Assembly (NCBI GenBank): GCA_040755155.1
Contig: JBFMBP010000102.1
Location: 61,823-125,822 of the forward strand
Source: Candidatus Omnitrophota bacterium
GTDB lineage: Bacteria; Hinthialibacterota; Hinthialibacteria; Hinthialibacterales; Hinthialibacteraceae
DNA: 64,000 nucleotides
Direction of reading: 5' to 3'
In this document: piece by piece, positions 26,257 to 35,534 of the stretch
Numbering within the stretch: position 1 is the stretch's first letter
How the letters are laid out: the number at the start of each line of letters is the position of its first letter
The notes under the pieces: model-generated
Database searches by the model: none
Told to the model about the DNA's origin: nothing
Seen by the model: the letters and a program-made list of their open reading frames with translations, nothing else
Translations under genes and position numbers: made by a program

Positions 26257-27384
26257 CTACTGAAGGCCGAGTTTTAATTTGACCGTTCTCTCTTCGCCGC
26301 TGCGCTTCAGATTAAGTTCGATCTCTTCGCCGGGCGACTTGCTTTCCAATAGGCGAAGAAGATCGTCGCTGGTTTGAATTTTTTCTCCATTTAGCCCGAT
26401 AATTACATCGCCGATATAGATATCTCCAGTCTCCGATTCCTGAACTCCGGTTAGACCAGCGTCCGCCGCCGGCGAATTCGGAGATACGCTTTGCACGACG
26501 GCGCCTTCCAACTTCCATTTTCGGGCGAGAGAATCCCGCAACAGCACCACGCCGATCATCGGCTTGGGAACTTTTCCCGTGGAGATAAGATGGGGAACAA
26601 CGCGGTTGACGGCGTCGATAGGAACGGCGAAACCGATTCCGGCGCTGGAGCCGGATGGACTGACGATAGCCGTATTCACGCCGATGACCCGCCCGAACGA
26701 ATCGATCAACGGTCCGCCGGAATTGCCGGGATTGATGGCGGCGTCAGTTTGGATGACGTCATGAATAGTCTTGTCGCCAAGCGACTTAATCGTGCGCCCT
26801 AACGCGCTGATGACGCCGGTCGTAAGCGTGGAATCGAGACCGAAGGGATTGCCGATCGCCAAGACCTTTTGCCCCACTTGCAAGTCTTTCGAAGCGCCGA
26901 TCATCACCGGCGTCAATTGGTTGGAAAGCGCCTGAATGCGCACGACGGCCAGGTCGTAATCGGGATCCACGCCGACCAGAGAGGCGGGAAACGCCGTCTG
27001 ATCTTGCAGCGATACAATAATCGAATCGGCGTTCTGCACGACGTGAAAATTAGTAACGATATGGCCTTTGTCGTCCCAAACGAATCCAGAACCGCTTCCT
27101 TGGGGAATTTCAAATGTGTTGAAAAAGAAACGGTCGCGCCGAATCGCCGTATTGGTGATATACGCCACCGACGGGGAGACGCGCTTGAAGACTTCGATCG
27201 TCGCCCGCTCGTCCACTCCCAATTCACCCGGCGCTGGAACGACGGGCAGCGGCGTCGCCGACGGACGCATAAAAGGACGCATCAAGGGATTGGGGATGGT
27301 CAATAAATTCAATAACGTCACGAAGAAGGCAAGAACGACCAAAACCAACACCAATCGCAGCGTCTTGGGACTAATCGAATCCAT
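26257..27384 (-). CDS. HtrA/DegP-type membrane-anchored serine protease with PDZ domain
   Basis: 375 residues from the ATG at 27384, chosen for GAGGA 6 bases upstream; an in-frame TTG at 27432 is less likely. One N-terminal membrane anchor lies at residues 9-29. The protease domain carries the triad His114 (GHIVTNFHVV), Asp144 (DYDLAVVRI) and Ser222 (NPGNSGGPLID). A single C-terminal PDZ domain includes VIGLNGEKIQTSDDLL. Length and one PDZ resemble DegS/HhoA more than DegP. It probably works in the periplasm in protein quality control or in regulated cleavage. Confidence 0.93.
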   Translation of the reverse strand: MDSISPKTLRLVLVLVVLAFFVTLLNLLTIPNPLMRPFMRPSATPLPVVPAPGELGVDERATIEVFKRVSPSVAYITNTAIRRDRFFFNTFEIPQGSGSGFVWDDKGHIVTNFHVVQNADSIIVSLQDQTAFPASLVGVDPDYDLAVVRIQALSNQLTPVMIGASKDLQVGQKVLAIGNPFGLDSTLTTGVISALGRTIKSLGDKTIHDVIQTDAAINPGNSGGPLIDSFGRVIGVNTAIVSPSGSSAGIGFAVPIDAVNRVVPHLISTGKVPKPMIGVVLLRDSLARKWKLEGAVVQSVSPNSPAADAGLTGVQESETGDIYIGDVIIGLNGEKIQTSDDLLRLLESKSPGEEIELNLKRSGEERTVKLKLGLQ

Positions 27385-27456
27385 AGCGTCCTCGATCAAT
27401 TGACGAACTACACGATTAAGCCGCACCGGCAAAGGCGGCGAATCGGCCCTTGTCGG

Positions 27457-27678
27457 TCATTGACCGTCTCGCGCGCCGCCTTTGCCGGTGTCGGCTTCAA
27501 CCGCTTGTTCGGCGGCCGCGAGTTCTGGCGGATCGTAAATCAAGCGATCTCGGAATTGCTTCTGATACCGCATGAGATAAGCCACAAGTTTCGCCGGATC
27601 GTGATCGCAACTGGCCGAGATGCTATGGCGGATTTCGCGGATTTCATCGATGACTGGGTCAGGCATTGTTGAATTCAT
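27457..27678 (-). CDS. Small protein paired with a PIN-domain gene, putative antitoxin
   Basis: 73 residues from the ATG at 27678, supported by GGAG 7 bases upstream; a second ATG at 27666 gives MPDPVIDEIREIRHSI. The sequence is helical and charged (DEIREIRHSISAS, KLVAYLMRYQKQFRDRLIYD). It overlaps the end of the PIN gene by 20 bases, an arrangement seen in toxin-antitoxin-type pairs. The order here is PIN first, small partner second, reversed from typical vapBC. I recognise similar short MPDPVIDEIR-type proteins next to PIN genes but know no function. The antitoxin role is inference. Confidence 0.6.
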   Translation of the reverse strand: MNSTMPDPVIDEIREIRHSISASCDHDPAKLVAYLMRYQKQFRDRLIYDPPELAAAEQAVEADTGKGGARDGQ

Positions 27679-28156
27679 GATCGACTCCAAGTAATTCCAG
27701 CGGCGTAACAAGAGCGGGAACAAACAGACCAAGCACGGTGTTGACCCTGCGAATGTGCCCGAATTTGTTCGCGTTGGCAAGATGCGCACAGTTCCAAGTG
27801 ACCAAGAAATCGCATTTGTGAAAAGACGCGACAGCCAAATGAAGGGCGTCCCCCGCGGGGTCCGCTGGCATGACTTTCTGTTGCACATAGGTCGTCGCGA
27901 TGTCTGTGATCGCCGGTTCGATCGGCAACAACGGCAAGTCTCGAACCAACGACAAGCGCTCGGCACTTCGTTCGGGGACGCCCGCCGACAGTTCATTGAT
28001 GACCGCTGGACTGGTTACCAAATCGTACTTGGCTGGCGCAGTGTTCCACCACAGCCGAGTCCAATCCCGCCGTGCGACAACATCCGGAGTGGTTCGCAAT
28101 TCGTGGTAGAAGCTCGGAATCGAAGTTTCGACGTACACACGTGGCTTCTGCATCAT
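27659..28156 (-). CDS. PIN-domain protein, putative type II toxin nuclease
   Basis: 165 residues. It starts with RVYVETSIPSFY, the strand carrying the first acidic residue, then has DPAGDALHLAVASFHKCDFLVTWNCAH, which holds the conserved acidic residues and the Thr-Trp-Asn motif of VapC-like PIN domains. The fold is an Mg2+-dependent ribonuclease. Its gene overlaps the small partner by 20 bases. Codon choice in this kilobase looks more GC-rich than in neighbours, which together with the module type suggests acquisition by transfer (impression only, not calculated). Confidence 0.8.
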   Translation of the reverse strand: MMQKPRVYVETSIPSFYHELRTTPDVVARRDWTRLWWNTAPAKYDLVTSPAVINELSAGVPERSAERLSLVRDLPLLPIEPAITDIATTYVQQKVMPADPAGDALHLAVASFHKCDFLVTWNCAHLANANKFGHIRRVNTVLGLFVPALVTPLELLGVDHEFNNA

Positions 28157-28198
28157 TTCAGGATACCATTTGCGGCCAATTATCGAAAGACGCCGCGT

Positions 28199-28411
28199 TC
28201 AACGGGACGCTTCATAGGCGGAATACAAATGGATAATCCAGCCCAGCAAAACAACCCAAAGGCAAGCGGCCACAACGAAGTCGCCGATCGCCCGCCCGAT
28301 GCGGCCAAGGAGCAATTGCCCAAGCCCTGGGATGAACAGCGACAGCATCGCTGGAACAAAGCCACCCTTCGATCCGCCACCGCCGCGATTGTCGATGTAG
28401 ATATCGCCCAT
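28199..28411 (-). CDS. Small two-helix membrane protein
   Basis: 70 residues. A short glycine-rich N-terminus (RGGGGSKGG) is followed by two hydrophobic segments, about 19-37 and 40-62. The first has the form AMLSLFIPGLGQLLLGRIGRA, a Pro-Gly-Leu-Gly-Gln motif common in small TM2-like membrane proteins that often sit in bacterial inner membranes. AGGAGG lies 8 bases upstream of the ATG, a strong ribosome site, so the gene is very likely real. Function unknown. It lies between the PIN module and the glycerophosphodiesterase gene. Confidence 0.7.
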   Translation of the reverse strand: MGDIYIDNRGGGGSKGGFVPAMLSLFIPGLGQLLLGRIGRAIGDFVVAACLWVVLLGWIIHLYSAYEASR

Positions 28412-28503
28412 CTGGTCGTTCCTCCTGATGTTGCCGAGGAATGCGACGACGCGTGATCGCGCCGCCGAACATTATTTTATGAAATAATTATCAATAGTCT
28501 TAT

Positions 28504-29334
28504 TTAACGATTCGCCTTTTTGACGACTTGCAAAGCGAAGGCGGGTTTGTTCGTTATGATTCCATCGGCTCCGGCATCGATGAACTTTTGCATCGTTTCT
28601 TCATCGTCGATGGTCCAGACCCACACTTTGAAGCCTTCCTTATGCGCTTTTTCGATATCCTTTGGATCGCTTTTGTTGTTGGCGCCGATGATATCCGCTC
28701 CCAAATCCTTCGCCCGCCAAATATAGGTGTTGGAAAGGCTATCCGTCAGGTAAAGCGTCTTCGCCGCCGGTTCCAGTTTTTTGGCGCGATAGACGGTCAA
28801 CTCGTCGAAGCTGGCGATGACATGATTGTCCAACTCTCCCCGGCGGCGCAACAGATCGACGACGGCGTCTTCTAGAAGCAGTTGTTTGCATTCGATCATG
28901 ATCCCAACGCCCGTTCCCTTCACGGCTTCTAATACTTCCTCGAACCGGGGAATTTTTTCTCCCTTATATTTTTCGCCGAAAACCTTGCTATAACCGGCGT
29001 CGAGTTTTCTCAACTCGGTGAATGTTTGTTCCCTAATCATTCCAGGGACGCTGGTCGTCCGAAACGCATCGTCGTCATGGCTGACGATTAAGACGCCGTC
29101 TTTCGACCGGTGCAGATCGAGTTCCACATAGGAAGGAGCGGGCTTTAAACTCGCTGCGCTGCGAAAGGAAGAGAGGGTGTTTTCCGGCGCCTCGCTGCTG
29201 TTCCCGCGATGAGCGATGACGATCGTTTCCCCTTGGGCGTTTTGAATGATTGCCGAAATAGAAGCCATGAAAACAACCAGAGAAAGCAAGGCAATTTTTC
29301 CTGCGCTTGAAGACATCCTTTTTTTATTCGTCAT
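28504..29334 (-). CDS. Exported glycerophosphodiester phosphodiesterase family protein
   Basis: About 276 residues from the ATG at 29334, with GGAGAG about 9 bases upstream; an in-frame TTG at 29361 is less likely. A hydrophobic N-terminal segment (IALLSLVVFMASISAIIQNA) acts as signal peptide or anchor. The GDPD fold is clear: VIAHRGNSSEAPENTLSSF with the catalytic His-Arg, YVELDLHRSKDGVLIVSHDD with the metal ligands and second His, and the late KVWVWTIDD and GIITNKP. It hydrolyses glycerophosphodiesters, here probably in the periplasm, to free glycerol 3-phosphate and an alcohol. Confidence 0.92.
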   Translation of the reverse strand: MTNKKRMSSSAGKIALLSLVVFMASISAIIQNAQGETIVIAHRGNSSEAPENTLSSFRSAASLKPAPSYVELDLHRSKDGVLIVSHDDDAFRTTSVPGMIREQTFTELRKLDAGYSKVFGEKYKGEKIPRFEEVLEAVKGTGVGIMIECKQLLLEDAVVDLLRRRGELDNHVIASFDELTVYRAKKLEPAAKTLYLTDSLSNTYIWRAKDLGADIIGANNKSDPKDIEKAHKEGFKVWVWTIDDEETMQKFIDAGADGIITNKPAFALQVVKKANR

Positions 29335-29514
29335 TATAATCGAACTCTCCTTCAATCCCAAACAAACATAGGATTATTTGATTTCAAAAAAAGACGTTTG
29401 ATTTATTTACTTTACGCTAAGGCAGCTTTTTCACCCGCAAGGCAAAGACATCGCGATAAGTTAATTGTTGATTTCTCTTCCCAGTCTCCCAGTCTTCCAG
29501 TCCCCCCTCTCTCT

Positions 29515-30513
29515 TCAACGCTCTTTCTTTTTCGCGAAGGCCATGCGTTTGCTGCTGTCTCCGTTATCAATAACTTGGATTTTTTCCGTTATCTCTTGAA
29601 AAACTTCCTGGAAAAATTGCTGATGGTCAAGGTAGTCTTTCATGATGGGGAGAATTTTATCCCATAATTTCATGGATTTCGCCAGATCGTCTTGAGAGGC
29701 GGGCGTTTTTTGAGAAAGTAGATTTTGTTTTTCGCCTAATCCGTGATATTGCTTCAAGAATCCCGCATAATCCTGGGCGATGCTTTTTTCGGCGGATTTT
29801 GCAGACTCCTGAGCCGCGAGCCTCGTCATCGTCTTTTGAAGCGAAGCAATATGAGTATGTTGAAGTTTCCAGCGCAACTGGTAAATGCGCCATAATTCCC
29901 GCTGCATATCCGCGCGGCCATGACGCGCCGATTCCAGGTAAGGTTCCAGCGATTTGCGCCGGATTTCGTATTTTCTCAACGTCTCGCCATGAATCCCCCG
30001 TAACTGAGCCAGTTTTTCGTTATCCCCCTTTTCCTGAGCCTCGCGCATCACTTTAAGGACATTTTCCGCTTGCTCGAATAGCGGATCGCCGCTCTTTGTC
30101 CGATCGATTTGGCTTTCGACATTCGTCAGTTCGTCTTTAAGGGTGGTGGAACGTTGTTGGATTTTGGAAGTGGAAGCCAGGTGGTCGACCCGTTCCAGAG
30201 AATTCAAAATGTTATCCTTGGCGAGGCGATTAACCAATTCGATGGTTTGATTGATTTCGACGAAGATTTTACCGATTAGACTGTCTTCGCCATCGCGCAA
30301 AGAACGGACGATTTTTTTGGGACCGCTCAGTTCCCGTTGCCTCTCCAATTGTTCGTAAGCTTCCTGTCTTTTGATCCAACCGATTTTTCCATTGGCGTAG
30401 CGAGCGATCAGTTCGTCGGGACTGACTCCCATTTCCGCCGCTTTCGATTCGGCGAGGCTTTGGCGGAAATTTTTCAATAGTTTGTTTTTTTCCGAAGCGG
30501 AAAAATCGCTCAT
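29515..30513 (-). CDS. Coiled-coil protein of unknown function
   Basis: 332 residues, no signal peptide or membrane segment. It is rich in Lys, Glu and Gln with long heptad-like helices throughout, for example LKDELTNVESQIDRTKSG and LRKYEIRRKSLEPYLESA. It is highly charged at the C-terminus (AFAKKKER). No family was recognised. It is flanked by divergent or unrelated genes and may be a structural or scaffolding protein. The length and continuous helical character argue that it is real, but nothing in the context suggests a job. Confidence 0.6.
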   Translation of the reverse strand: MSDFSASEKNKLLKNFRQSLAESKAAEMGVSPDELIARYANGKIGWIKRQEAYEQLERQRELSGPKKIVRSLRDGEDSLIGKIFVEINQTIELVNRLAKDNILNSLERVDHLASTSKIQQRSTTLKDELTNVESQIDRTKSGDPLFEQAENVLKVMREAQEKGDNEKLAQLRGIHGETLRKYEIRRKSLEPYLESARHGRADMQRELWRIYQLRWKLQHTHIASLQKTMTRLAAQESAKSAEKSIAQDYAGFLKQYHGLGEKQNLLSQKTPASQDDLAKSMKLWDKILPIMKDYLDHQQFFQEVFQEITEKIQVIDNGDSSKRMAFAKKKER

Positions 30514-30719
30514 GCTTTTATGCCCTCATCTTCAAACTCGTTGGATCGATAACGCCATCGTCCCCTTGCGCCTCAATGGCCAATTCCTCTTAACGCCATT
30601 GGATTGATTCGCTGCCATTTATATCGACAATATCCCCTCCTCGAAAAGTATAGCACCATAAAGATTCAAAGTATAATAAACGATGCGTGTTTTCCTAACT
30701 GTAGAAGTCTCTTGCGTCC

Positions 30720-31778
30720 TCAAAAACCTTGATCCGTCAACTTACCCATTTTCCGCAAAAACAAAATAAACGCCTTCAGAATATCCTGATCGAATTCGCG
30801 CTTCATCTCTTTCATCATCAAATTCAAGGCGTTGAATGGCGGCATTCCATCCTTGTAGGAACGGCGGGAAGTCAAAGCGTCGTATACATCGACGACTTTG
30901 CAGATGCGCGTGGTTAAGGGTATCTGTTCGTGCTTCATTTTGGCGGGGTATCCGCTTCCATCCGCCGATTCGTGATGGTGAAGGGATATCAAGCGCGATT
31001 CGCTGGACAACGAATCGTCCGCTTCCAGCCGGTCGAATCCCTTGACGGGATGGCTGCGCATGACCTCCCATTCGTCCTTGTTGAGAGGTCCGCGTTTATT
31101 GGTCAATTCGTTAGGAATGTCGCACTTGCCTACGTCGTGAAGCAAAAGGCCGCGGCTCAAATCATGCAAATCCGCCGAAGCAGCGCCGGGCGTCAAATCC
31201 ATATACAATCCCAAGCTAAGCACGCAAACGTTCATGCTATGGCTATAGGTGTAGTAGTCGTAAGAGCGCAATAGGTTCAACTCCAAAATCGACTTCGAAT
31301 CGCCAACAACCAGCCGGGCCATGGAATCGCTGATATTCTTCGCCGTCGCCACGAACATTTTCATATCCGGCGGCGAATCGAACAAACTTTGCATTACCGT
31401 TGACGCAATCGCATGGAATTTTTGAGTTTTTTCCTTGACCGGCAGGTTAGGATCGTCCACGATGGCGGAAAGGTCTTGGGAAAGATATTCGTTCAATTCG
31501 TAAGAACTAGTCTTCGGTACGAATACCGGTTTTCTTCCGCCCTTGCTGAGCATCGCCAATTGCTCTTGTTTGATGGCGCTTTCTTCGTTTTTAAATAGGA
31601 CGAACCGCTCCCTTCCCGGATGGTAAACATAAATGGGGAAGGACGCCATTTTGTCCACGCTTAAAAAACCGGGATCGACAGGGATATAGAGATGAGACTC
31701 TGGAGTAGAGGGAAGTGGAAATTCGTCGGCGTCGGAAGGACTATAATAAATCGATTTCTCGCGTTCCAAGGCGGCCAA
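30720..31778 (-). CDS. HD-GYP domain protein, probable cyclic-di-GMP phosphodiesterase
   Basis: 352 residues. The N-terminal 130 residues are an unrecognised input region (IYVYHPGRERFVLFKNEE). The HD-GYP domain follows: YSHSMNV (His180), LLLHDVGKCDIP (His214, Asp215, Lys218), RSHPVKG, and HHHESADGSGYP (268-278), the GYP signature. These motifs bind a metal pair and cleave c-di-GMP or related cyclic dinucleotides. The start is a TTG at 31778 with GAGGAG 9 bases upstream. No receiver domain is present, so the input is different from classical RpfG. No partner cyclase is in the window. Confidence 0.88.
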   Translation of the reverse strand: MAALEREKSIYYSPSDADEFPLPSTPESHLYIPVDPGFLSVDKMASFPIYVYHPGRERFVLFKNEESAIKQEQLAMLSKGGRKPVFVPKTSSYELNEYLSQDLSAIVDDPNLPVKEKTQKFHAIASTVMQSLFDSPPDMKMFVATAKNISDSMARLVVGDSKSILELNLLRSYDYYTYSHSMNVCVLSLGLYMDLTPGAASADLHDLSRGLLLHDVGKCDIPNELTNKRGPLNKDEWEVMRSHPVKGFDRLEADDSLSSESRLISLHHHESADGSGYPAKMKHEQIPLTTRICKVVDVYDALTSRRSYKDGMPPFNALNLMMKEMKREFDQDILKAFILFLRKMGKLTDQGF

Positions 31779-31860
31779 AAGCTGTTACTCCTCAACGATT
31801 TTTTTGCGTTCGAGTAATGCGTCCAGATCAATCGCCATTCCTAATACAGTTTTTATTAGA

Positions 31861-31920
31861 GTGATTTACTCCTGTTACGCATTTCCATTTCATCGCCCTC
31901 TTGGGTGATCTTCACCCGCA
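31861..31920. repeat. Dispersed repeat, family E
   Basis: TTACTCCTGTTACGCATTTC matches TAACTCCTGTCACGCATTTC at 52704. The similarity continues into GCCCTCTTGGGTGATCTTCA against GCCCTTTGGGCTGGTCTTTA after a short gap. Not obviously palindromic at full length. It lies in the 238-bp gap upstream of the HD-GYP gene start, on the purQ side. Confidence 0.5.
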
Positions 31921-32016
31921 AGACAGAGGGATTAATCAAGGGCAGAAACAACCTTGCCTTTGCCACCCTCCCTTTTAATCTCTCCCCAGCTTGGGGTGGG
32001 AATCCTCTTCGTTTGG

Positions 32017-32874
32017 CTATTTGCCTGCTCTATTTAAATAATCCGCTAAGGATCGAAACAGCGCATATCCCGGCCCGGGCGTCTCCCATTGATCTGGGTT
32101 TCCCGCCATCGCTCGGCGCCTTTCGCCCCATTCTCCTCCCCATACGGAGGGAACCTGGCGCAAAAAGAAAGCGCGTTCGGGATGAGGCATCAAGGCCGCG
32201 ACGTTGCCTCTTTCGTTGCATAATCCCGCCAGATTGGCGTAGGAACCGTTGGGATTGACTGGCAATTCCGGCGCAATCTCTCCTTCGTCAGAACAGTATC
32301 GCCAAACCGTCATTTTCTTCTCTTCCAAAGATTGAAGCAATTCCGGATCGGCGCTGGTGAATCGGCCTTCGCCGTGAGAAACCGTTATGGGAATAATCTC
32401 GCCGCGCCGCCATCCGCGGGTAAACGGCGTCCGTTCGGGATCGACTTCGCAGCGCAGATTCACCCATCCGCAATGATGGCCGCGCCGCACGACGCGCCCC
32501 TGGCGCGTGATGTAATTATGGGCAAGCGCCATTTGCACTTCCCCCGGCATCAAACCCGGTAAAAGCCCCGTCTCCAAGAGAATCTGCGCCCCATTGCATA
32601 TCCCTAGAACGGGTTTGCCCCGATCCGCTTGCACGGCTAATTCCTCAAGCAACGGTTCTTTGGCGGCGATAACGCCCGCCCGCACCCGGTCTTCATAGGA
32701 AAAGCCTCCAGGTACAATATAGGCGGCATAGGCAGCTAAGGCTTCGGCGGGACGATTCCAACGAAACGTCTCGGCTTGCAACCCTACGCGCTGAAGAGCT
32801 AATACCGTCTCCGATTCGCAATTGGATCCGGGAAACTGGAGAACGGCGACGATCGGCGATTCAACTGGCGGCAT
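32017..32874 (-). CDS. purQ: Phosphoribosylformylglycinamidine synthase, glutaminase subunit
   Basis: 285 residues, slightly longer than many PurQ. It is a class I glutaminase with Cys93 in VLGICNGAQILLETGLLPG and a late PHPERAF motif holding the His and Glu. The start contains AVLQFPGSNCESET and VPGGFSYEDRVRAG, the hallmark PurQ sequences. It supplies ammonia for making FGAM from FGAR in purine synthesis. purL is upstream on the same strand, separated by 127 bases that hold a family D repeat. No purS is seen in between. Confidence 0.94.
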   Translation of the reverse strand: MPPVESPIVAVLQFPGSNCESETVLALQRVGLQAETFRWNRPAEALAAYAAYIVPGGFSYEDRVRAGVIAAKEPLLEELAVQADRGKPVLGICNGAQILLETGLLPGLMPGEVQMALAHNYITRQGRVVRRGHHCGWVNLRCEVDPERTPFTRGWRRGEIIPITVSHGEGRFTSADPELLQSLEEKKMTVWRYCSDEGEIAPELPVNPNGSYANLAGLCNERGNVAALMPHPERAFFLRQVPSVWGGEWGERRRAMAGNPDQWETPGPGYALFRSLADYLNRAGK

Positions 32875-32911
32875 TCTATCGGTTTCTTCCTTCTATCAAT
32901 TGTATAAATTC

Positions 32912-32989
32912 GTAGGATGAGTCGCATCGTTTGACCCATCAATGATTCTATTCCATATCGATGGATCGAAAAACGCGACCCATCCTACT
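32912..32989. repeat. Dispersed palindromic repeat, family D
   Basis: GTAGGATGAGTCGCATCGTT then TGACCCATC, followed by ATGGATCGAAAAACGCGACC and CATCCTAC. The outer ends (GTAGGATG / CATCCTAC) are exact inverted repeats. It sits in the purL-purQ gap. Related copies are at 35405 and 45896. Confidence 0.75.
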
Positions 32990-33001
32990 TTTTTATATTA
33001 T

Positions 33002-35365
33002 TCACGAAGCCAGGGTCAATCCGTATTCGCCGCGCCACGCCGAACGCATGGCTTCGACGGAAAGATTCATCATCGGCTTGCCCTTCGCATCGAATATCTC
33101 CAGAACTTTGCGATCAGTGACTTCGCCAATGATTAAGCCATCAAGTCCATATCGTTTGAACAAAGAAAGCAACGGCAACGTATTATCGGGATCGAATTCC
33201 AACAGCATCCCACTGGACTCCGAAAAAAGAAGGATATCTTCGCGCAAGGGAGATTTCAGAGGATCCAGGCGCAACTCCAATCCCAACTTACTCTTGGGAT
33301 GAAGCGCCAACAGCATCTCCGCCGCCGATATCAGCAATCCTCCAGCAGAGATGTCATGCGCGGCGTAAACTAATCCTTGTTCGATGGCTTCAATCGTTCC
33401 ATAAATGATTCCGCGTTCTATTTCGTAACGCACGATGGGAACTTGCGCGCCCATGACCGCGCCAATCGCCCGGGAATACTCCGAACCGCCCAGTTCGCGA
33501 AATCTCTCGCCGATCAACATTAGCCGATGACCCGCCTTCTTGCATTCCATCGTCACAGCTTTGGAAGCGTCATCAATCACGCCCAAACATGCGATGATGG
33601 GCGAAGGAGGAATGGAACGGCCGCTTGCCGACTGGTTGTATAAAGAGACGTTTCCGGAAACGAAGGGGATCGGCTCCTTCTCTTCGCCGGGACGATATAA
33701 TTCTCTGGCCGCTTCCGAGATGCCCTTTACCCCCTCTTCCAACGCCCAAAAATCCTGCGGGACTTCCGGATTCCCGTAATTCAAGCAATCCGTTAATGCT
33801 CGCGGAACCGCTCCGATCGCCGCTACGTTACGCATCGCTTCCGCCACCGCCGCCGCTCCGCCCCAGAAGGGAGAAAATTCCCCATAAAAAGGGTTGCCGT
33901 CCACAGAGAGCGCCATTCCCGTTCGGCAGCCCTCCAAGGGGACGATCAAGGATGCGTCAGCCTCGCCGGGCCGGATAACGGCGCGGCCCTGAACTTCCGT
34001 ATCGTAATGGCGATAGATGCTCTCCTTCGAAGCCATATTCGGATGGGACAACATCCGTAAAAACAGATCGCTTAGATCGCTGGGAAATTCGAAATCCGGC
34101 TCTTCCAGACGAAGGCTGGGCGCTTGCGCCTGGCGTTCATAGCGTATCCCCTCGACGACGAAATCGATGGGCAATTCCACAACTACTTCGCCCTGATGCC
34201 GGCAACGCATGATCGGCTCATGCAAAATTTTGCCGATGACTCTTGCGCCCGCGCCGGAACAGATGGAAGGAAGTTCCCAATCCTCGTTGTAAATCCGCAG
34301 TACATCCGGCGTGAATTCCGGCGGAACCACAAGCGCGTACCGCTCCTGCGTCTCCGCGCAAAGAATCACTTCCGGGGGAAGCCCCGCTTCGGAAACGTGA
34401 ACGTCATCTACGTTGATTTCAATGCCGAATCCGCCGCTGGCCGCTATTTCCGAGGTGGCGCAGGCAATGCCTCCCGCTCCCAGGTCTTTCATTCCAATCT
34501 CGATCTCCCGCTCGCGGGCCAGGCGGCGAACTTCATGCGTCGCTTTGTAATGCAGCAGCACGTTCTTCAAAAACGGATCGGGAATCTGTACGGCGCCCTT
34601 GTTCTCTTCTTCGTCCTCCTGATCCAATGTTCCCGACGCGAACGACGCGCCGCCGAATCCCGAACGATCCGTCGGCTTGCCCACCAGGATCACGTCGTAT
34701 CCCGCTCCGCCTTTGGGCGCGCGGCTGTGAACGATCTCCTCTTCGCGCAAAATACCGATGGCCACGACGTTGACTAGGCAGTTGTCGTCGAATCCTTCGT
34801 GATAGACGACGTCCCCGCCCAAATTGGGAACGCCCAGGGCGTTGCCGTATTTGTAAATGCCTTCCACGACGCCGCTGGCGATGGCGCGAGTTCTTTCCGC
34901 ATATTTCCCCTTAGGATCGCCGAAGCGAAGCGGATCGGCTACGCCGATCACTGAAGCGCCCATGCAGTCCACATCGCGCACGATGCCGCCGATGCCCGTC
35001 GCCGCGCCTTCGAAAGGCAGAACCTGCGAGGGATGATTGTGGCTTTCGTGAGCGAAGACGATGCCGTAGCGCCCGCCCTCATGTTCGGCGAAAAAGACGA
35101 TCCCGGCGTCTTCTTCCGGCCCTTGGATCACATGGCGCCCCGTCGTCGGGAGATATTTCTTCAATAGTCTTTTGCTGCTTTTATAGGAGCAATGCTCGCT
35201 CCACTCGATATCGAAAACGAACAATTCGGCCATCGTAGGCGCCCGCCCCAGTCTTTGCCGAATGCTTTGCGCCTCCTCCGGCGTCAAAGCCAACCCTCTC
35301 TGGGAAAGTTCTCTCTTCAACGCTTCCCGATCCGAATATTTATCGTCTGGAATGGGTTGATTCAT
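33002..35365 (-). CDS. purL: Phosphoribosylformylglycinamidine synthase, ATP-binding subunit
   Basis: 787 residues, the length of the small PurL that works with separate PurQ and PurS. It has the N-terminal EWSEHCSYKSSKRLL motif, the FAHESHNHPSQVLPFEGAATG nucleotide/metal site (written here in two overlapping parts: FAHESHNHPSQVLP and PFEGAATGIGG), and GMKDLGAGGIACATSE. The second half repeats the PurM-like fold, with VYAAHDISAGGL near the end. It uses ATP and ammonia from PurQ to make FGAM. A family D repeat lies just upstream of its start and another just downstream of its stop. Confidence 0.95.
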   Translation of the reverse strand: MNQPIPDDKYSDREALKRELSQRGLALTPEEAQSIRQRLGRAPTMAELFVFDIEWSEHCSYKSSKRLLKKYLPTTGRHVIQGPEEDAGIVFFAEHEGGRYGIVFAHESHNHPSQVLPFEGAATGIGGIVRDVDCMGASVIGVADPLRFGDPKGKYAERTRAIASGVVEGIYKYGNALGVPNLGGDVVYHEGFDDNCLVNVVAIGILREEEIVHSRAPKGGAGYDVILVGKPTDRSGFGGASFASGTLDQEDEEENKGAVQIPDPFLKNVLLHYKATHEVRRLAREREIEIGMKDLGAGGIACATSEIAASGGFGIEINVDDVHVSEAGLPPEVILCAETQERYALVVPPEFTPDVLRIYNEDWELPSICSGAGARVIGKILHEPIMRCRHQGEVVVELPIDFVVEGIRYERQAQAPSLRLEEPDFEFPSDLSDLFLRMLSHPNMASKESIYRHYDTEVQGRAVIRPGEADASLIVPLEGCRTGMALSVDGNPFYGEFSPFWGGAAAVAEAMRNVAAIGAVPRALTDCLNYGNPEVPQDFWALEEGVKGISEAARELYRPGEEKEPIPFVSGNVSLYNQSASGRSIPPSPIIACLGVIDDASKAVTMECKKAGHRLMLIGERFRELGGSEYSRAIGAVMGAQVPIVRYEIERGIIYGTIEAIEQGLVYAAHDISAGGLLISAAEMLLALHPKSKLGLELRLDPLKSPLREDILLFSESSGMLLEFDPDNTLPLLSLFKRYGLDGLIIGEVTDRKVLEIFDAKGKPMMNLSVEAMRSAWRGEYGLTLAS

Positions 35366-35404
35366 TCAAATATCCTTCTCTATTCGATAGGCTTTGAGAA
35401 AAAC

Positions 35405-35470
35405 CGATGGGTCGAAAAACGCAACCCATCTTACTTATCTGATGGGTCAAAAAACGTGACCCATCCTACT
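35405..35470. repeat. Dispersed palindromic repeat, family D, double
   Basis: GATGGGTCGAAAAACGCAAC and CCATCTTAC are followed by GATGGGTCAAAAAACGTGAC and CCATCCTAC, that is, two tandem hairpin units with stems GATGGGT / ACCCATC. It lies between purL and rodA. Confidence 0.75.
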
Positions 35471-35534
35471 TCTCTATAACTAATCACTGATCGCTATTCA
35501 CTGTTTATTAGGATAATCCGGCTGGAGAGAACGT

